From Escallonia rubra (taxonomy: Eukaryota > Streptophyta > Magnoliopsida > Escalloniales > Escalloniaceae), in contig JAVXUO010002995.1 in assembly GCA_033065855.1 (NCBI GenBank), forward strand, positions 1-64,000: a stretch of 64,000 nt of DNA. Reading direction: 5' to 3'. Below, piece after piece: positions 50,701 to 60,945 of this stretch (position 1 is its first letter; the number at the start of each line of letters is the position of its first letter). The notes beneath the pieces are model-generated. The model was not told where the DNA came from. It saw only the letters and a list, made by a program, of their open reading frames with translations, and did no database searches. The position numbers and the translations under genes are program-made.

Positions 50701-52685
50701 TGCCTTCTAAGGATTTCATATAAGTGGCAAAAATAAAAATTTGTGATAGTATAGGTAGGAGTGATTACATCGAATATATATATCAAAATGGATATTGGTA
50801 TTACAATAAACAATCTTGAAATACTAATTAAACTAAAATTTAAAATTTACAATAAAGAAAAGCGGAGAAGCCAATAACAAAAAAGTAGAAAATTAATTAC
50901 ATATTAATTAATCTGAATCGCTGATATCGGGTTGAAAGGTAGTTTAAGCTGGAGCAAGATCCGATCATATTTGTTGGGCATGTTTATCATAATTTATGTG
51001 ATGAAGAACAAAAGATCAATGAACATATTAAAGACTTACCCCCATATCCTTGACTGGAGGAGGAGTTCTACCCCCTCCTTGGTGGGGCTGAAAGGGGGCA
51101 ATCAATGTCCTCCACCGTAGTGATTGACCGGTTAGCCGGCCTAATCAGCAACCTCCAGAGATCAGAGTCCGACCTTACAGCAGTAAGCTCCAAGTCATAA
51201 ACATCAAAACCAAGGTAATTTGCCATGGCTGCAATCAAAGTCGAATTCCCGGTTAAGTAGGATAGTTAGCAAGATGTAAGAGGCCTGATGCAGAAATGAT
51301 ACATTTAATTATGTTGTCTACAACGTGGCCTTTTGGTCTCACTAATGGCTACATGCAAATCTACAGAAGCTTTCTCATAGTTGGATGAAGACATAAGGCA
51401 TTATTCTGCTTGATTAAAGTTGGCCACCGATCAATATATGCACCACTTGATAGCAGTCTAGAGTAGGAAGATCCCACTATTGAAGGACTGAGCTTCAATT
51501 ATGTCCTTCTTCATAATCAAATCCATCGCTAATCAAGCAAAATAATCCTCAACTTTTTCTTCATTTTATTTGCCGCCTTCCATTTCTTTAAGATGCGAGT
51601 AAAGTAGTCATCAAGCACCACATCTTTATGCTTCCTCACCTCAACTCCAAGGAACGCACAGTGGACTCGGAATTGGATTGCTCCTTCTCTTCTTGACCAT
51701 TTTCCACATTACTTGAAAATCATTGAATGTCTGAGTGATCTCTTAATTCCGTTCGCTGAAAAAATTGATGAGCACTTGAGGAAGAAGCTGCGTTGGATAA
51801 TGTAGTGAAGGCTTAAGGTCCATTCGACAAAAAAATTGATGAGCACTTGAGGAAGAGCCGTCTGTGCATGGTGCTTGGTGCTGCTATTCTAGCACGTAAT
51901 ATAAAGCTAGGCATGATCTATAATCATGGAGAGAAAGCAGGAGGAAGAGAGGATAGGCCATGGTTTTGTAGTTGATAAAGATTGATTTATGAGGTTTTGT
52001 CGTCATTGATTAGGACACTAAATTAAAGTTACACATTACACATCAAAGTGTCCTACTTTTGCTATTAATTTTGATTAGTTGTTAAAAGAGGAGTCCAAGT
52101 GAACTGGGGGTCTCTCAGGATGAAAGTTGCAGCTGATTTGGCACATGGAGAATACTCCAAAAAGCTGATGTGGCGTTAATGTAGAGCTTTTAAAATCCTA
52201 CGTGTCGCAATTCTGAGCGAAGGCTTCAGCTTTATATATATATATAGATATATAGCTTCCGGCTGCTCATGCCAATTCTTGTCGAGTTCGGTATATCTTC
52301 CGCATCTTATTATGCTGCCTTGGAAGTGTGTCAATTTCTTTGTATTCATCTTGTCAATAGGCTGTCCAAACTCATTAAATATAACCTTAATCCGCTCCCC
52401 TTCAGGCTGGCCCCAAATACTTTTCATAGTTGTTGGGCCTCGTACTCTTTTTCTTGTGTTATTGACTTCTTTTGGAATTGCAGTAGCAAAATATAACATA
52501 CAAGAATTAGATCAATGTTAAATGGAAGAAAGTAGTTGAGGAGGGACAAAAAACTAATTGTTTTTCCACTTACCTGTGGCCGGATTAGACTGGCCAGAAT
52601 TTATCCCATCAAACTGAAGTGGATCAATTTGTACATTGCTTTGCTCAATCATGTTTTCTCCACTACTTCGAGCTCTAGAAACCAT
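41744..52685 (-). CDS. CACTA TNP1-like DNA-binding protein (Transposase_24 family), split by insertions
   Basis: Minus-strand exons recognised by similarity. A start exon, 52,685-52,574 (MVSRARSSGEN..., donor CAG|GTAAG). An exon at about 52,480-52,247 with RGPTTMKSIWGQPEGERI. An exon at about 44,823-44,620 with LQSFAKKFRNWKAKVKKDHY. An exon near 43,570-43,480 with QKKLVQTTGKESYALVRE. A coiled-coil-like exon at about 43,193-42,835. A late exon, 41,980-41,744, with VGGEELGPNWCEVSIQVA and VAWPCPY. These match the Transposase_24 (Ptta/En/Spm) protein and its usual C-terminal region. Its role in known elements is to bind subterminal repeats and help excision. The 7.4-kb gap between the second and third exons holds nested elements. 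Intactness of the whole frame was not verified. Confidence 0.75.
42165..42690 (+). mobile_element. LINE fragment, RT zinc-binding domain, with terminal duplication
   Basis: The frame 42,228-42,686 contains SLWKKIPPNAW, CVLCSNQKETSDHVFIQCSYA and IIYGLWQEKNSRI. These match the zf-RVT C-terminal domain of plant LINEs (CxxC...HxxxxC). A stretch of about 120 bp at its start (about 42,170-42,290) is repeated at its end (about 42,550-42,680). The N-terminus of the open frame is thus copied from the C-terminal part. Only a fragment of the LINE remains. It lies between two TNP1 exons, on the opposite strand. Confidence 0.75.
44992..45045 (-). mobile_element. Helitron 3' end inside the CACTA element
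   Basis: On the minus strand, hairpin CCCGTGCATTTGCACGGG (45,004-45,021) is followed by tccattag and CTAG at 44,992-44,995. This is the standard Helitron 3' layout. The 5' end was not located to the right, so the element's length is unknown. The loop differs from H1-H3. Confidence 0.6.
45846..47091. mobile_element. hAT-type element nested in the CACTA, perfect 8-bp target duplication
   Basis: Termini TAGGGCTGTA and TACAGCCCTA, flanked by ctgaccat on both sides (45,838-45,845 and 47,092-47,099). It is 1,246 bp without a transposase. Both arms carry many gagctcggctcg / cgaacacg motifs in opposite orientation. A 58-bp segment with tgtgtgtgccggcgaggtat is tandemly duplicated (about 46,487-46,603). 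Confidence 0.9.
47100..51060. other. CACTA interior, mostly unassigned, possible host exon debris
   Basis: No complete gene. On the minus strand around 47,860-47,700 a frame of about 50 codons (ending TLAKYNMNNTDWDVR) runs into a good donor CAG|GTTTGT. A plus-strand frame at 49,463-49,666 has an LEPGL...LEQKLLYFKSMGVS rhythm. Both look exon-like, but I cannot assign a family. The rest is AT-rich filler. Confidence 0.35.
51090..51680 (-). pseudogene. Captured fragment of a BCS1/AATP1-like AAA-ATPase gene
   Basis: Minus strand. About 51,672-51,548 reads LGVEVRKHKDVVLDDYFTRI. Then 51,260-51,097 reads STLIAAMANYLGFDVYDLEL and continues to NRSITTVEDIDC. These match plant AAA-ATPases in order: the segment before the P-loop, the Walker A trailer (GKSTLIAAMANYL), and Walker B (VEDIDC). 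The P-loop lysine is replaced (TGNST for TGKST), the intervening part is unreadable, and nothing follows the Walker B region. It is a decayed gene piece inside the CACTA, between TNP1 exons. Gene-fragment capture by CACTA elements is well known. The source gene is not in the window. Confidence 0.8.
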
Positions 52686-53147
52686 TTCTACACATGTAAT
52701 GAAAGAAGAGACCAATAAGCAATAAAGCATATCACTTAAAGTAAAACATTCAGCAATTGAGTACCGTAAGGTTAAGGGTAGGAATGGGAATCTACTTCAC
52801 TAGATTAGAACAATAATCTGATGGAATCCACAAAAGTAAAGTTAAAAGAACAAATCAGCAACTCTGCTCTGCCTGGAATGTCCTGTGTATCACTTCGTTA
52901 TTACTGTAATTGGTGTTTGTATGACAAGGGCAGTAGCTCTTATTGATTGTTCATGCACTGAGTTCAACATATGGAATGTTAACAAAGCAAAGAAATGATA
53001 TTTAATACTAAGTGATCTCTAAATCCACCATTACTTCAAGAAAATTAAGCAGAAGAGGGAGAAGAAGAACAAATGAAGAAGGAAATATAAGATAAGAAGG
53101 AGATACATCCAGTACTCAGGAGGATAATCTCAAGTAATCAAGCTTGT

Positions 53148-56100
53148 TCAATTCATATTAATTATGGTGCCCTGCACACCCTCTCTAACGCAACTAACAT
53201 CCTCATCTCGATCATGTTCTTGGACATTACATGGTTCAGATTGCAAATATGTCTCGACATCATCTTCAGAAGCAACTGCATTCATATCAAAAGCATCTCT
53301 AGCAGTTGTCTTGATCACAACATGCCATCCACCAACATCCTCTGTGTAGAATACTTGTTGAACCTGAGAAGCTAGAACAAACGGTTCTTTATGACGAGTT
53401 AGCCTTTTGAAATTCAGTAAAGTGAATCCATTTTCGTCCTCTTTCTTTCTACTGCCTTTGGACACCCAGTTGCTTCTGAATAAGACAACTCTTTTAGATC
53501 CTGAGTATTGCAGCTCAATGATCTCTTCCAATACTCCGTAATATGTTAAATCTCCTAAAATAGGATTGTCATCTCTACCACTAGAAAAGCTCGGCGTCAT
53601 GGCATTAACTACAAGACCGCTATTCTGAGTTTTCCTATTTTGCTCTAGTTCTTTGATATGGAACCTGAAACCGTTGATAATAAACCCCTTATATCTGGTC
53701 ACAACTTCATTTGGACCTCGAGCCAATATCCTTAGCTCTTCAGAAATTCGCTCATCTCCGGCAAGATACAACTCTAAAACCTGCTTCAACAAAGAAAGGT
53801 AAGAAATAGAAAAGTTACATTGTGAATTTCTTTCAGCATTATGCTCTTTACTTACATGGTTTTTGAACCAAGACGCAAAAGTTGCATTGTGGATCTGTTT
53901 TAGTTGACGAATATGTCGTCGTGGATTTTCTCTTCGAACAATATCATAGTGTTGGCTGCATGCAAATTTGATTAAAAAGATGATCGATTCTAGACATCAT
54001 AATAAACGCAGCAATTTTCTTACTTTATATAAGGTGCAACATCATCACAGTTGAACAACACATATAAATGTGCCTTCGCCAATGTTTCATCGTCCAATGA
54101 TCCCATCTCTGCCTTTCCGAGTGGTCGCCCCGGGTTCAAGAAAATAGGCAGCCCAGAATTAACACCTTCTGAACTATCATTTCGAGTCTTCCAATTAAAC
54201 TTTGTCTCGACGTTATCTCCCAAGTACAAAGAGCAGAACGTTAAGCATTCTTCAGCTATATACCCTTCTGCAATAGATCCCTCAGGACGACTTCGATTTC
54301 TCACATAGGATTTAAGCGTAGCCAAATACCTACGGTCTTAAAAATGTTAATGGTCTAAGCTTATATTGAAAAACTGAATAACAAAAACTAGTTCATAAGA
54401 ATTTGTTATAAGATACCTCTCAATGGGATACATCCATCGAAATGTACCGGGCCAGCAATTTTTGCCTCGGTAGCCAAGTGTACTGTAAGATGTACCATAA
54501 CGTCAAAGAAAGATGGTGGAAATATCATCTCTAGCTGGCAAAGAATTTCTGCTATCTCGCTCTCTGGTCGAATCAAGTCACGAGGATGAAGAACTTTCAA
54601 GCATAATTGTCGAAAGAACCGACTCAGTTTAATTAAAGGGAAGCGCACATGCTTAGGTAATACTTTTCGCAATGCTAATGGAAGCAATTGTTGCATTAAG
54701 ATGTGATTGTCATGACTCTTTAGCCCCAAAATCTTAGGTGGCTTTAGTTGCACACATCGTGAAATATTAGCTGCATAACCATCTGGAACTTTGACTTTTT
54801 TCAAGACTTGGCAAAAATTTTCCATTCTCCTCCTTATTCAATGCAAAACACGAAGGACTCAGATATACTTGATTGGACTCGTCATATATAGGATGGAGTT
54901 CTGGTCTGATACCCATATGTTACAAATCAAGTCGTGCCTTTAAGTGATCTTTTGATTTTCCATCAACATTCAACAATGTCCCAAGCACACTATCACAAAC
55001 ATTTTTTTCAATGTGCATCACGTCAAGATTGTGTCTCAGTAAGTTATCCTCCCAATACGGCAATTCAAAGAATATACTTTTCTTCTTCCAATTCAATGGC
55101 AAATCTGGATTATTTTTTACTAATCTACCAAATATAATCTGAATGTCTTTCAAATCATCTAAGATCATCGTCCCAGTCAAGTAGCGAGGTGGATTTCTAT
55201 GTTCTTCTTTACCATCAAAGGAGTTCTTATCTTTTCGAAATGGATGATTAACATCCAAAAATCTACGATGACACATATAACAAAACTTCCCACTGTTTTT
55301 CAACCATTGAGAACAAGCATCTTCATGACATAAAGGGCAAGCAAACTCTCCTTTAGTACTCCATCCAGACAAGTTAGCATAAGCTGGAAAATCATTTATC
55401 GTCCACATTAACGCAGCATGCATTTGAAAGTTCTCCTTCGTTGAAGCATCATAAGTTTCTACCCCATCCTCCCATAATTCCTTAAGCTCCTCAATCAATG
55501 GCTGTAAATATATATCAATATTGTTCCCTGGAGCAGTAGGACCTGGTATAAGCAATGATAACATAAAGTAAGGTTGTTTCATACACATCCACGGCGGCAA
55601 ATTATACGGCATCAAGACAACTGGCCATGTACTATGAGCGACACTCATTGTCCTAAACGGATTAAATCCATCGCATGCTAACCCTAGCCTTACATTGCGA
55701 GAGTCTTTAGCAAAATTGGGATTTAGGTGGTCGAAAGTTTTCCAAGCTGGGGAATCTGCTGGATGTCGCATGCAACCATCTTTGGTGCGACATTCATGGT
55801 GCCACCTCAAAAAAGGAGCTGTTTTTTATGACATGAACAGCCGTTGTAACCTTTGTTTCAATGGAAAGTAACGCAAAACTTTTACTGCTACTTTTTTACC
55901 CTTTTTAGATGAACATGACCCCTCCTCTGACATATCTTCATCTGTGGTCCACCTAGATGCATGACATACATCGCATTCCATCTTTGTTGCGTTTTCCTTC
56001 CAGTACAACATGCAATCATTTGGGCACGCATCAATTTTTTCATAACCAAGGCCTAGGTCCTTTATCAACTTCTTTGCCTCGTAAAAGGACTTTGGTAGAG

Positions 56101-56437
56101 ATACACCGTCTGGGAATGCTTCGTTTAGTAACTCAAGAAGATATGTAAATGCCTTGTTGTTCATTTTACCAAGGGATTTGATGTGAAGCAACCGAACAAG
56201 GAAAGAAAGCCTAGAAAAGTTTTTGCAATCCTTATATAGCATTTCTTGAGAATCTTGCAGTAATTTATAAAATTTCTCTGCCTCTCCATTAGGCCCTTCC
56301 ATTGCAACATCAGTTGCACCTTCTCTAACTTCGTCACCGGACATATGAAATCTATCATGCAGAAGTCCTCGCATATCATCAATCACATCTAAATATGCAC
56401 TGCTGGTCCTACGTTGGTTCATCCAACTCTTATCCAT
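53148..56437 (-). pseudogene. CACTA transposase TNP2 (Transposase_21), degenerate
   Basis: Minus strand. The start MDKSWMNQRR is typical of TNP2, but the usual cysteine-containing transposase-associated domain is missing; the frame goes straight to IDDMRGLLHDRF. CPNDCMLYW and CDVCHASRW follow, then the Transposase_21 core (55,810-54,920, with LACDGFNPF, WPVVLMPYNLPPW, GEFACPLCHEDACS and HNLDVMHIEKNVCD). Next come DUF4218-like (about 54,825-54,406) and DUF4216-like (53,780-53,148) regions, with two small exons (54,325-54,020 and about 53,957-53,856) between them. In-frame stops near 55,828 and 54,918 and a frame change near 54,830 mean it cannot make a full transposase. It lies upstream of TNP1 in the same direction, the normal CACTA order. 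Confidence 0.88.
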
Positions 56438-56439
56438 TT

Positions 56440-57197
56440 CTCTACCTTAACCAAATAAAGAATTTGTATCAGTCTTTCAGTCTACTTTCTTAATTCAGAA
56501 GTCTATCTAAGTAAAAAATAATCAGTATATTTACATTCAAGAACATATGCCTGAAAAAGAGCACAAAGTAACTACTTTTGTGAGCCTTTTAAGGAAAAAC
56601 TGAAGACATATTAATTCCTAAAGAAGAAAACTACATGAGTATATATAGATGTTGTTAGGAAAAATGTTTTTGCTCACATAAAATCTACTAAAACTGTAGC
56701 AGGAATCAGTTATAGGTGGAAACATGATTACTTTCAAAATTGAACCAGCTGATTTCTAAGAAAGGAGAAATAGAATTAGGAAAACCAAATGTAAGAAGTT
56801 AAGTCCATTGAATTACATGTATGCACCTCAATATGGAGTATCTACAGATCTACCAACAAAAACACAAAAAAACTACCATTAGAAATTGAATAAAAGAAAC
56901 TTTGCAACATTGAACTGCTGCATTCTAGTCTGCCACTTTATATTCACAATCATCACTTACTAGCTTTATCAAAAATAAGATATGAAAAACCAATACTCTA
57001 GGGTAGGAAGGGAAGTGCACCTTTTGCTCTCCACCATCAAAACCACATACACGAAAGAGCTGTTTGTGATCAAAACAACCTGCAATAATTTGCGTTACAT
57101 TACAGACACAAAAAGCCCAAAGGTTTTAGCTTAGGGGGGTATACATTGGAATTTGGAAACAAAAAAGATGGACAGAAGGAACAAATGCTAGAGGCAG

Positions 57198-57238
<41 letters not shown>

Positions 57239-58260
57239 CACATGTACGCAACAAAATGCTTTTATATAGTAACTATAATCTGAATCAGACCCAGAAATTT
57301 TAAGTCAGGAAAAGGTAAACAAATAATGGAGGGCCTTTTGTGAAGTGGATGATGATTATGGTTGCTCTGAAAATTGAGAATCAAAACAAGAAACAACAAT
57401 ATTTATTTTATTTTACTGTTTCTCTCTTTGGGTAGATGCTGAAGGAAGAGCCAACCAACGGTAATACCAGAACCGTGCGCAAGGGTGGGGTTATGGTACC
57501 AAGCGAAAATGGGTGCTTTGAAGTGGACACAACGCGCTGAAAATGCGGGGTTGACTGTGTTAAAACACCTCCAAAAACATGTCTTTGATCAGCTCTTTGG
57601 GTATCTGTCTCAGCTAGAGAGCCTGACTTTGCACATTGGCTGTATTGGGGTGAGTTGATGTCCATTAAGCTGCATTAGCCTTTTCTCTCTCCTGTAAAGA
57701 CACATGTTTTACCACTATAGATTTGGTTTTACAGGCAAGTAGCTCCAAGAAGATCCCTGAATTCCCTAAATTGAAACATCTAGTGTTGCTAGAACGCAGC
57801 TTCGTACGCGTGCCAAAAATCTTTGTTCGGGTCGGTTCCCTAATTAAGGCGTCCCCTTATGTAAAACAAGTGGCATATCCTTTCTAATCATTCTGGGAGA
57901 ATCATAGTTTTGTATTCTCCTATCCTTGACTCACGTTGCAGCTTTCATAAGCTTATATGAGAGATACTATATAGATGTGTGCTTTTGGGCAGCCTTAATG
58001 TAAATTCATGTCCAGCACTCCAGCCTCAAATTTCTTCCCAATTTCTTTAAAGTTACATTGAACAAACTACTGCAACAAACCTTACACATTGAACACACTT
58101 ATGCAAAACAGTAAGAAATTTCAGTCACAGTGATAAAGGACTCCCTACGTAAAAACTGTTGGCACGTATAATCTTTTCAACATAAAGTGGATCATCATAA
58201 TGTGGATCATCATTACATACAAGAATATTGGAATTGCACGAGCAAGTTATAAAAAAGACA
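56440..58260. other. CACTA interior upstream of TNP2
   Basis: Probable TNP2 leader and promoter region. It contains a (GA)n tract (57,202-57,237). The minus-strand open frame at 57,408-57,665 has no recognisable similarity. No other feature is supported. Confidence 0.4.
57202..57237 (+). repeat. (GA)n microsatellite
   Basis: About 18 GA units. On the minus strand it would be a pyrimidine tract in the TNP2 upstream region. Confidence 0.95.
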
Positions 58261-58267
58261 CACATAC

Positions 58268-58600
58268 CTCAATGCAGACATTAGGATGCACAGGCACCAT
58301 TAGTGATGTGAGCACTGAGAGCTTTAATTTGCGATCATCCTCATATCCAAATTTCAAAAAGTCATCCGGCTGAAGGAAGATATAGATCACCAATTTCTCA
58401 ACAATATCAGAATTAGAGGTTCAAAGTCAGATCAATAAGAAAAATAACTTAAGTTGAATTTGCACCTCATATAATTGAGAAATGAAAGCGACTCTTGAAC
58501 AGATTTTTCTTGAAGGACGCCTTTTGAGTTTTGACCAAGTAGCACGCAAGACACAGTAATAATAACAACTTCAGGCTGCCAATTCCATTCTCTGCAACAT
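58268..58600 (-). other. Two exon-like minus-strand frames, possible captured host gene piece
   Basis: About 58,590-58,465 reads EWNWQPEVVIITVSCVLLGQ and on to LSFLNYM, after a TTGCAG acceptor and before an ATGAG|GTGCAA donor. About 58,420-58,268 reads EKLVIYIFLQPDDFLKFGY and on to LMVPVHPNVCIE, before a GAG|GTATGTG donor. Composition and splice-like borders look like real exons, but the phases did not join cleanly in my reading. I do not recognise the family. Confidence 0.35.
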
Positions 58601-58719
58601 ATTTCCAATCAAACAAATACTCTATTCATGCAACAACCTACATTACAAATCCCAATTCACATGCAAAAGGAGCGGAACTAACCAACTTAATGTCCCACAT
58701 GCGTAACGTTTCAGTTGTG

Positions 58720-59600
58720 CTCCCGCACACTTCAATTAACAGCGATACTTCCGAACAAAATTGAAAATGTGCGCGTCAAAAAGTACCGAATAAAGCGAAA
58801 ACCCAACAATTTCAGGTCTTTGAGAAATAATGGCTTAAAAACTAAGAAAATTTGGTAACACAATATGTAAATAGCAAATCGAATCGTTTACAACACAAAA
58901 TGACAACATCCATCGGTTCTGTTCATGCTTCAACATTACTAGTACCCAAGAAATCAATTACACAGTATCTTCTTCTAGGGAAAAGAAATGGTTTAAGTCA
59001 TGAATCAAATGAAGAAAACAACCACCCATGAGGTTATTTCCACTTCAAACCATATTTTCATACAAAGTACCCAAGAAATCAAGAAACCACATCATCAAAT
59101 CACCCATTCAGACCCTTACCCGAATACACAATCATCCATTAAATGCACAATAATTCAACTAAGTAGAAAGTATGATAGAGAAAGGGATGAGCAGGTTACC
59201 TTCTAGCTTCAATTTCCTTGGATTAATCAGCTTGGTCGTGGATGTTGTTCATGGCTGAAAGAGAAGCAGAGAGAGAACTGGAATCGAAAAGCTTGCGAAG
59301 AATGAAATGGCAAAAGGAAAATTAGAAACCCAGATTGGTCGTGGATGATAGAGAAAGGGAGGAGTAGGTTACCTTCTGGCTTCCATTTCCTGGGATTAAT
59401 CAACTTGGTCGTGGCTGGAAGAGAAGTGGAGAGAGAATCTGAAATGGAAAGGCGTGCAAAGAATGAAATGGCAAAAGGAAATTTAGAAACCCAGAAGTGA
59501 AGGGCTGAAACGGTGTCGTATGCGCCACTAAATTGGCGGTTTTTTCATCCATTTTTTTCCTGTAGCGCGCCACTGAAAATTTTGATATCAAAACACCGTC
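58720..59600. other. CACTA interior near the right end
   Basis: No gene. Two diverged copies of a segment of about 90-100 bp containing taccttctrgcttc and attaatcarcttggtcgtgg occur near 59,195-59,290 and 59,365-59,470. Confidence 0.45.
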
Positions 59601-59712
59601 ATTTCTAAGGAAAGCGTCCTTACAGTTAATTGGAAAAAGGGACGCTTCTTACCTAGCGTCCTATATTCAACTTTTTAGGACGCTTTTAATAAAGCGTCCC
59701 TTTAGAGGCGTC
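59600..59712. repeat. CACTA subterminal repeats, right end
   Basis: Repeated aagcgtcc / ggacgctt motifs matching those at the left end, directly before the right terminus. Confidence 0.85.
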
Positions 59713-60945
59713 GTTACAACCTAGTTTTGTTGTAGTTATATCTACAGTGCGGTCTAACTGGAACGGGTCGATTGGTTTCCTTTCCAACCTTCAAAGAGCA
59801 AATGTCGCTCTGACGCGAGCAAGGTACCTTTTAAAATGCACCCGAACCCCTTTGGAGTGTCTACGGATGGTTTGCAATTCATGAAATAGTTTTGATCTCT
59901 TTGCGTAGGTATTGCCTTTGGATACTGGGGAATGGACTAACATTGATCAACAGTGGCTCTGTTTGGAAAAAGTTAGTTCTAGATGCTAAGACTCGCGGGT
60001 GTTTCTTCAATGCTGACGAAGAAGAAGACTTGGATCGAGCTATCACACGTGCATTGATCGAGCTTGGCCATACTCCGTTCAGTCGTGATTGTCCACTGTT
60101 CGGCAAATCAAAATGGAAGGTATTCACCCTTTGGTTGAAATATGCATCACGGAAGCAAAATTCTTAATAACCATGGCATAGTTGATCTTACACGGGGATA
60201 GCCATAGGCCTGGCAATATTAAGTAAAATGGCTTTCAGTCCAACAACGGATATGTTCATTTTCTCACTTTTCCAAGTATTTTGATTAGTGAATTTTAATC
60301 AGTACATGAACATTCGAATGTGCATTAATGTTTCAAACATTATTAGCCATGTGTTTCACTTTTTGTAGGTTTGCTTCAGCGATGAATTCTGCAACTCCAT
60401 GGTCAGAATTAAGCATGTAGAGATTCGTAAGAAAGTGGTATCTCTTTTGTTGGAGCTTTCAAATGGTTGGCGACAGCCTTCCTGGGAAAAAACTGACAGT
60501 AACATGGCTGGGGTTTCTTCTCAATTGCTGGAGCAGTACAATGTCAATGGGTACCTAAGTCTAATTTGGAGTGTAGATGTTCACAAGGAAGCTTCAATGC
60601 ACATTCAGGTCATAGTGTTTTGGGATATTTTGCCAGTGTACAAGATCCCGGATGTGTCAAGGCATCTTAACATCAGGTTTTGGAACTATACACCCAATAC
60701 CATAAAACTCTGCAAATACAGACGTGTTGAAGGGTATGAAATCTGTCATCTTTCATCTTATAGACTACTTATGAAGACACTTTCATATATTGCACTTCAA
60801 CAATTTTTTAAGCTGTCTTGGTTCCTGCAGGAAATTAGTTCTTCCAATGACATGGCCACTGGATTCAGATGCTCTTACTCTAGCATCTTATGATCCGAGC
60901 GAGTCATTAGCCAGTCAATTAGGTGCGCTCAATATAAGGAACTGA

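Larger units (their letters stand above)
40733..59737 (-). mobile_element. 19-kb CACTA (En/Spm) transposon inside exon 5 of helicase copy 2
   Basis: Perfect 13-bp inverted termini ACTACAACAAAAC (40,734-40,746) and GTTTTGTTGTAGT (59,724-59,736). The base outside each is T rather than the usual C/G pair. Subterminal regions are packed with ggacgc/gcgtcc motifs. It carries TNP2 (53,148-56,437) and TNP1 (41,744-52,685), both on the minus strand. It also holds a nested LINE scrap, a Helitron end, a hAT element and a captured AAA-ATPase fragment. No 3-bp target duplication is visible, and about 15 bp present in copy 1 (27,692-27,706) are missing. TNP2 is broken, so the element is not self-sufficient now. 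Confidence 0.93.
37882..60945 (+). pseudogene. Superfamily 1 helicase, copy 2 (broken tandem paralogue)
   Basis: Exons matching copy 1: exon 2 37,882-38,424; exon 3 38,601-40,065; exon 4 40,153-40,477; exon 5 from 40,579, interrupted by a CACTA transposon, resuming about 59,737-59,823; exon 6 59,909-60,119; exon 7 60,369-60,733; exon 8 60,831-60,945. Splice sites are conserved and exon 2 differs from copy 1 at roughly 2% of positions, so the duplication is recent. Three lesions are visible: exon 1 was not found; four extra bases near 39,131 shift the frame so translation ends at 39,143; and the transposon replaces about 15 bp of motif V. A full helicase cannot be made. Truncated transcripts remain possible. 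Confidence 0.9.
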
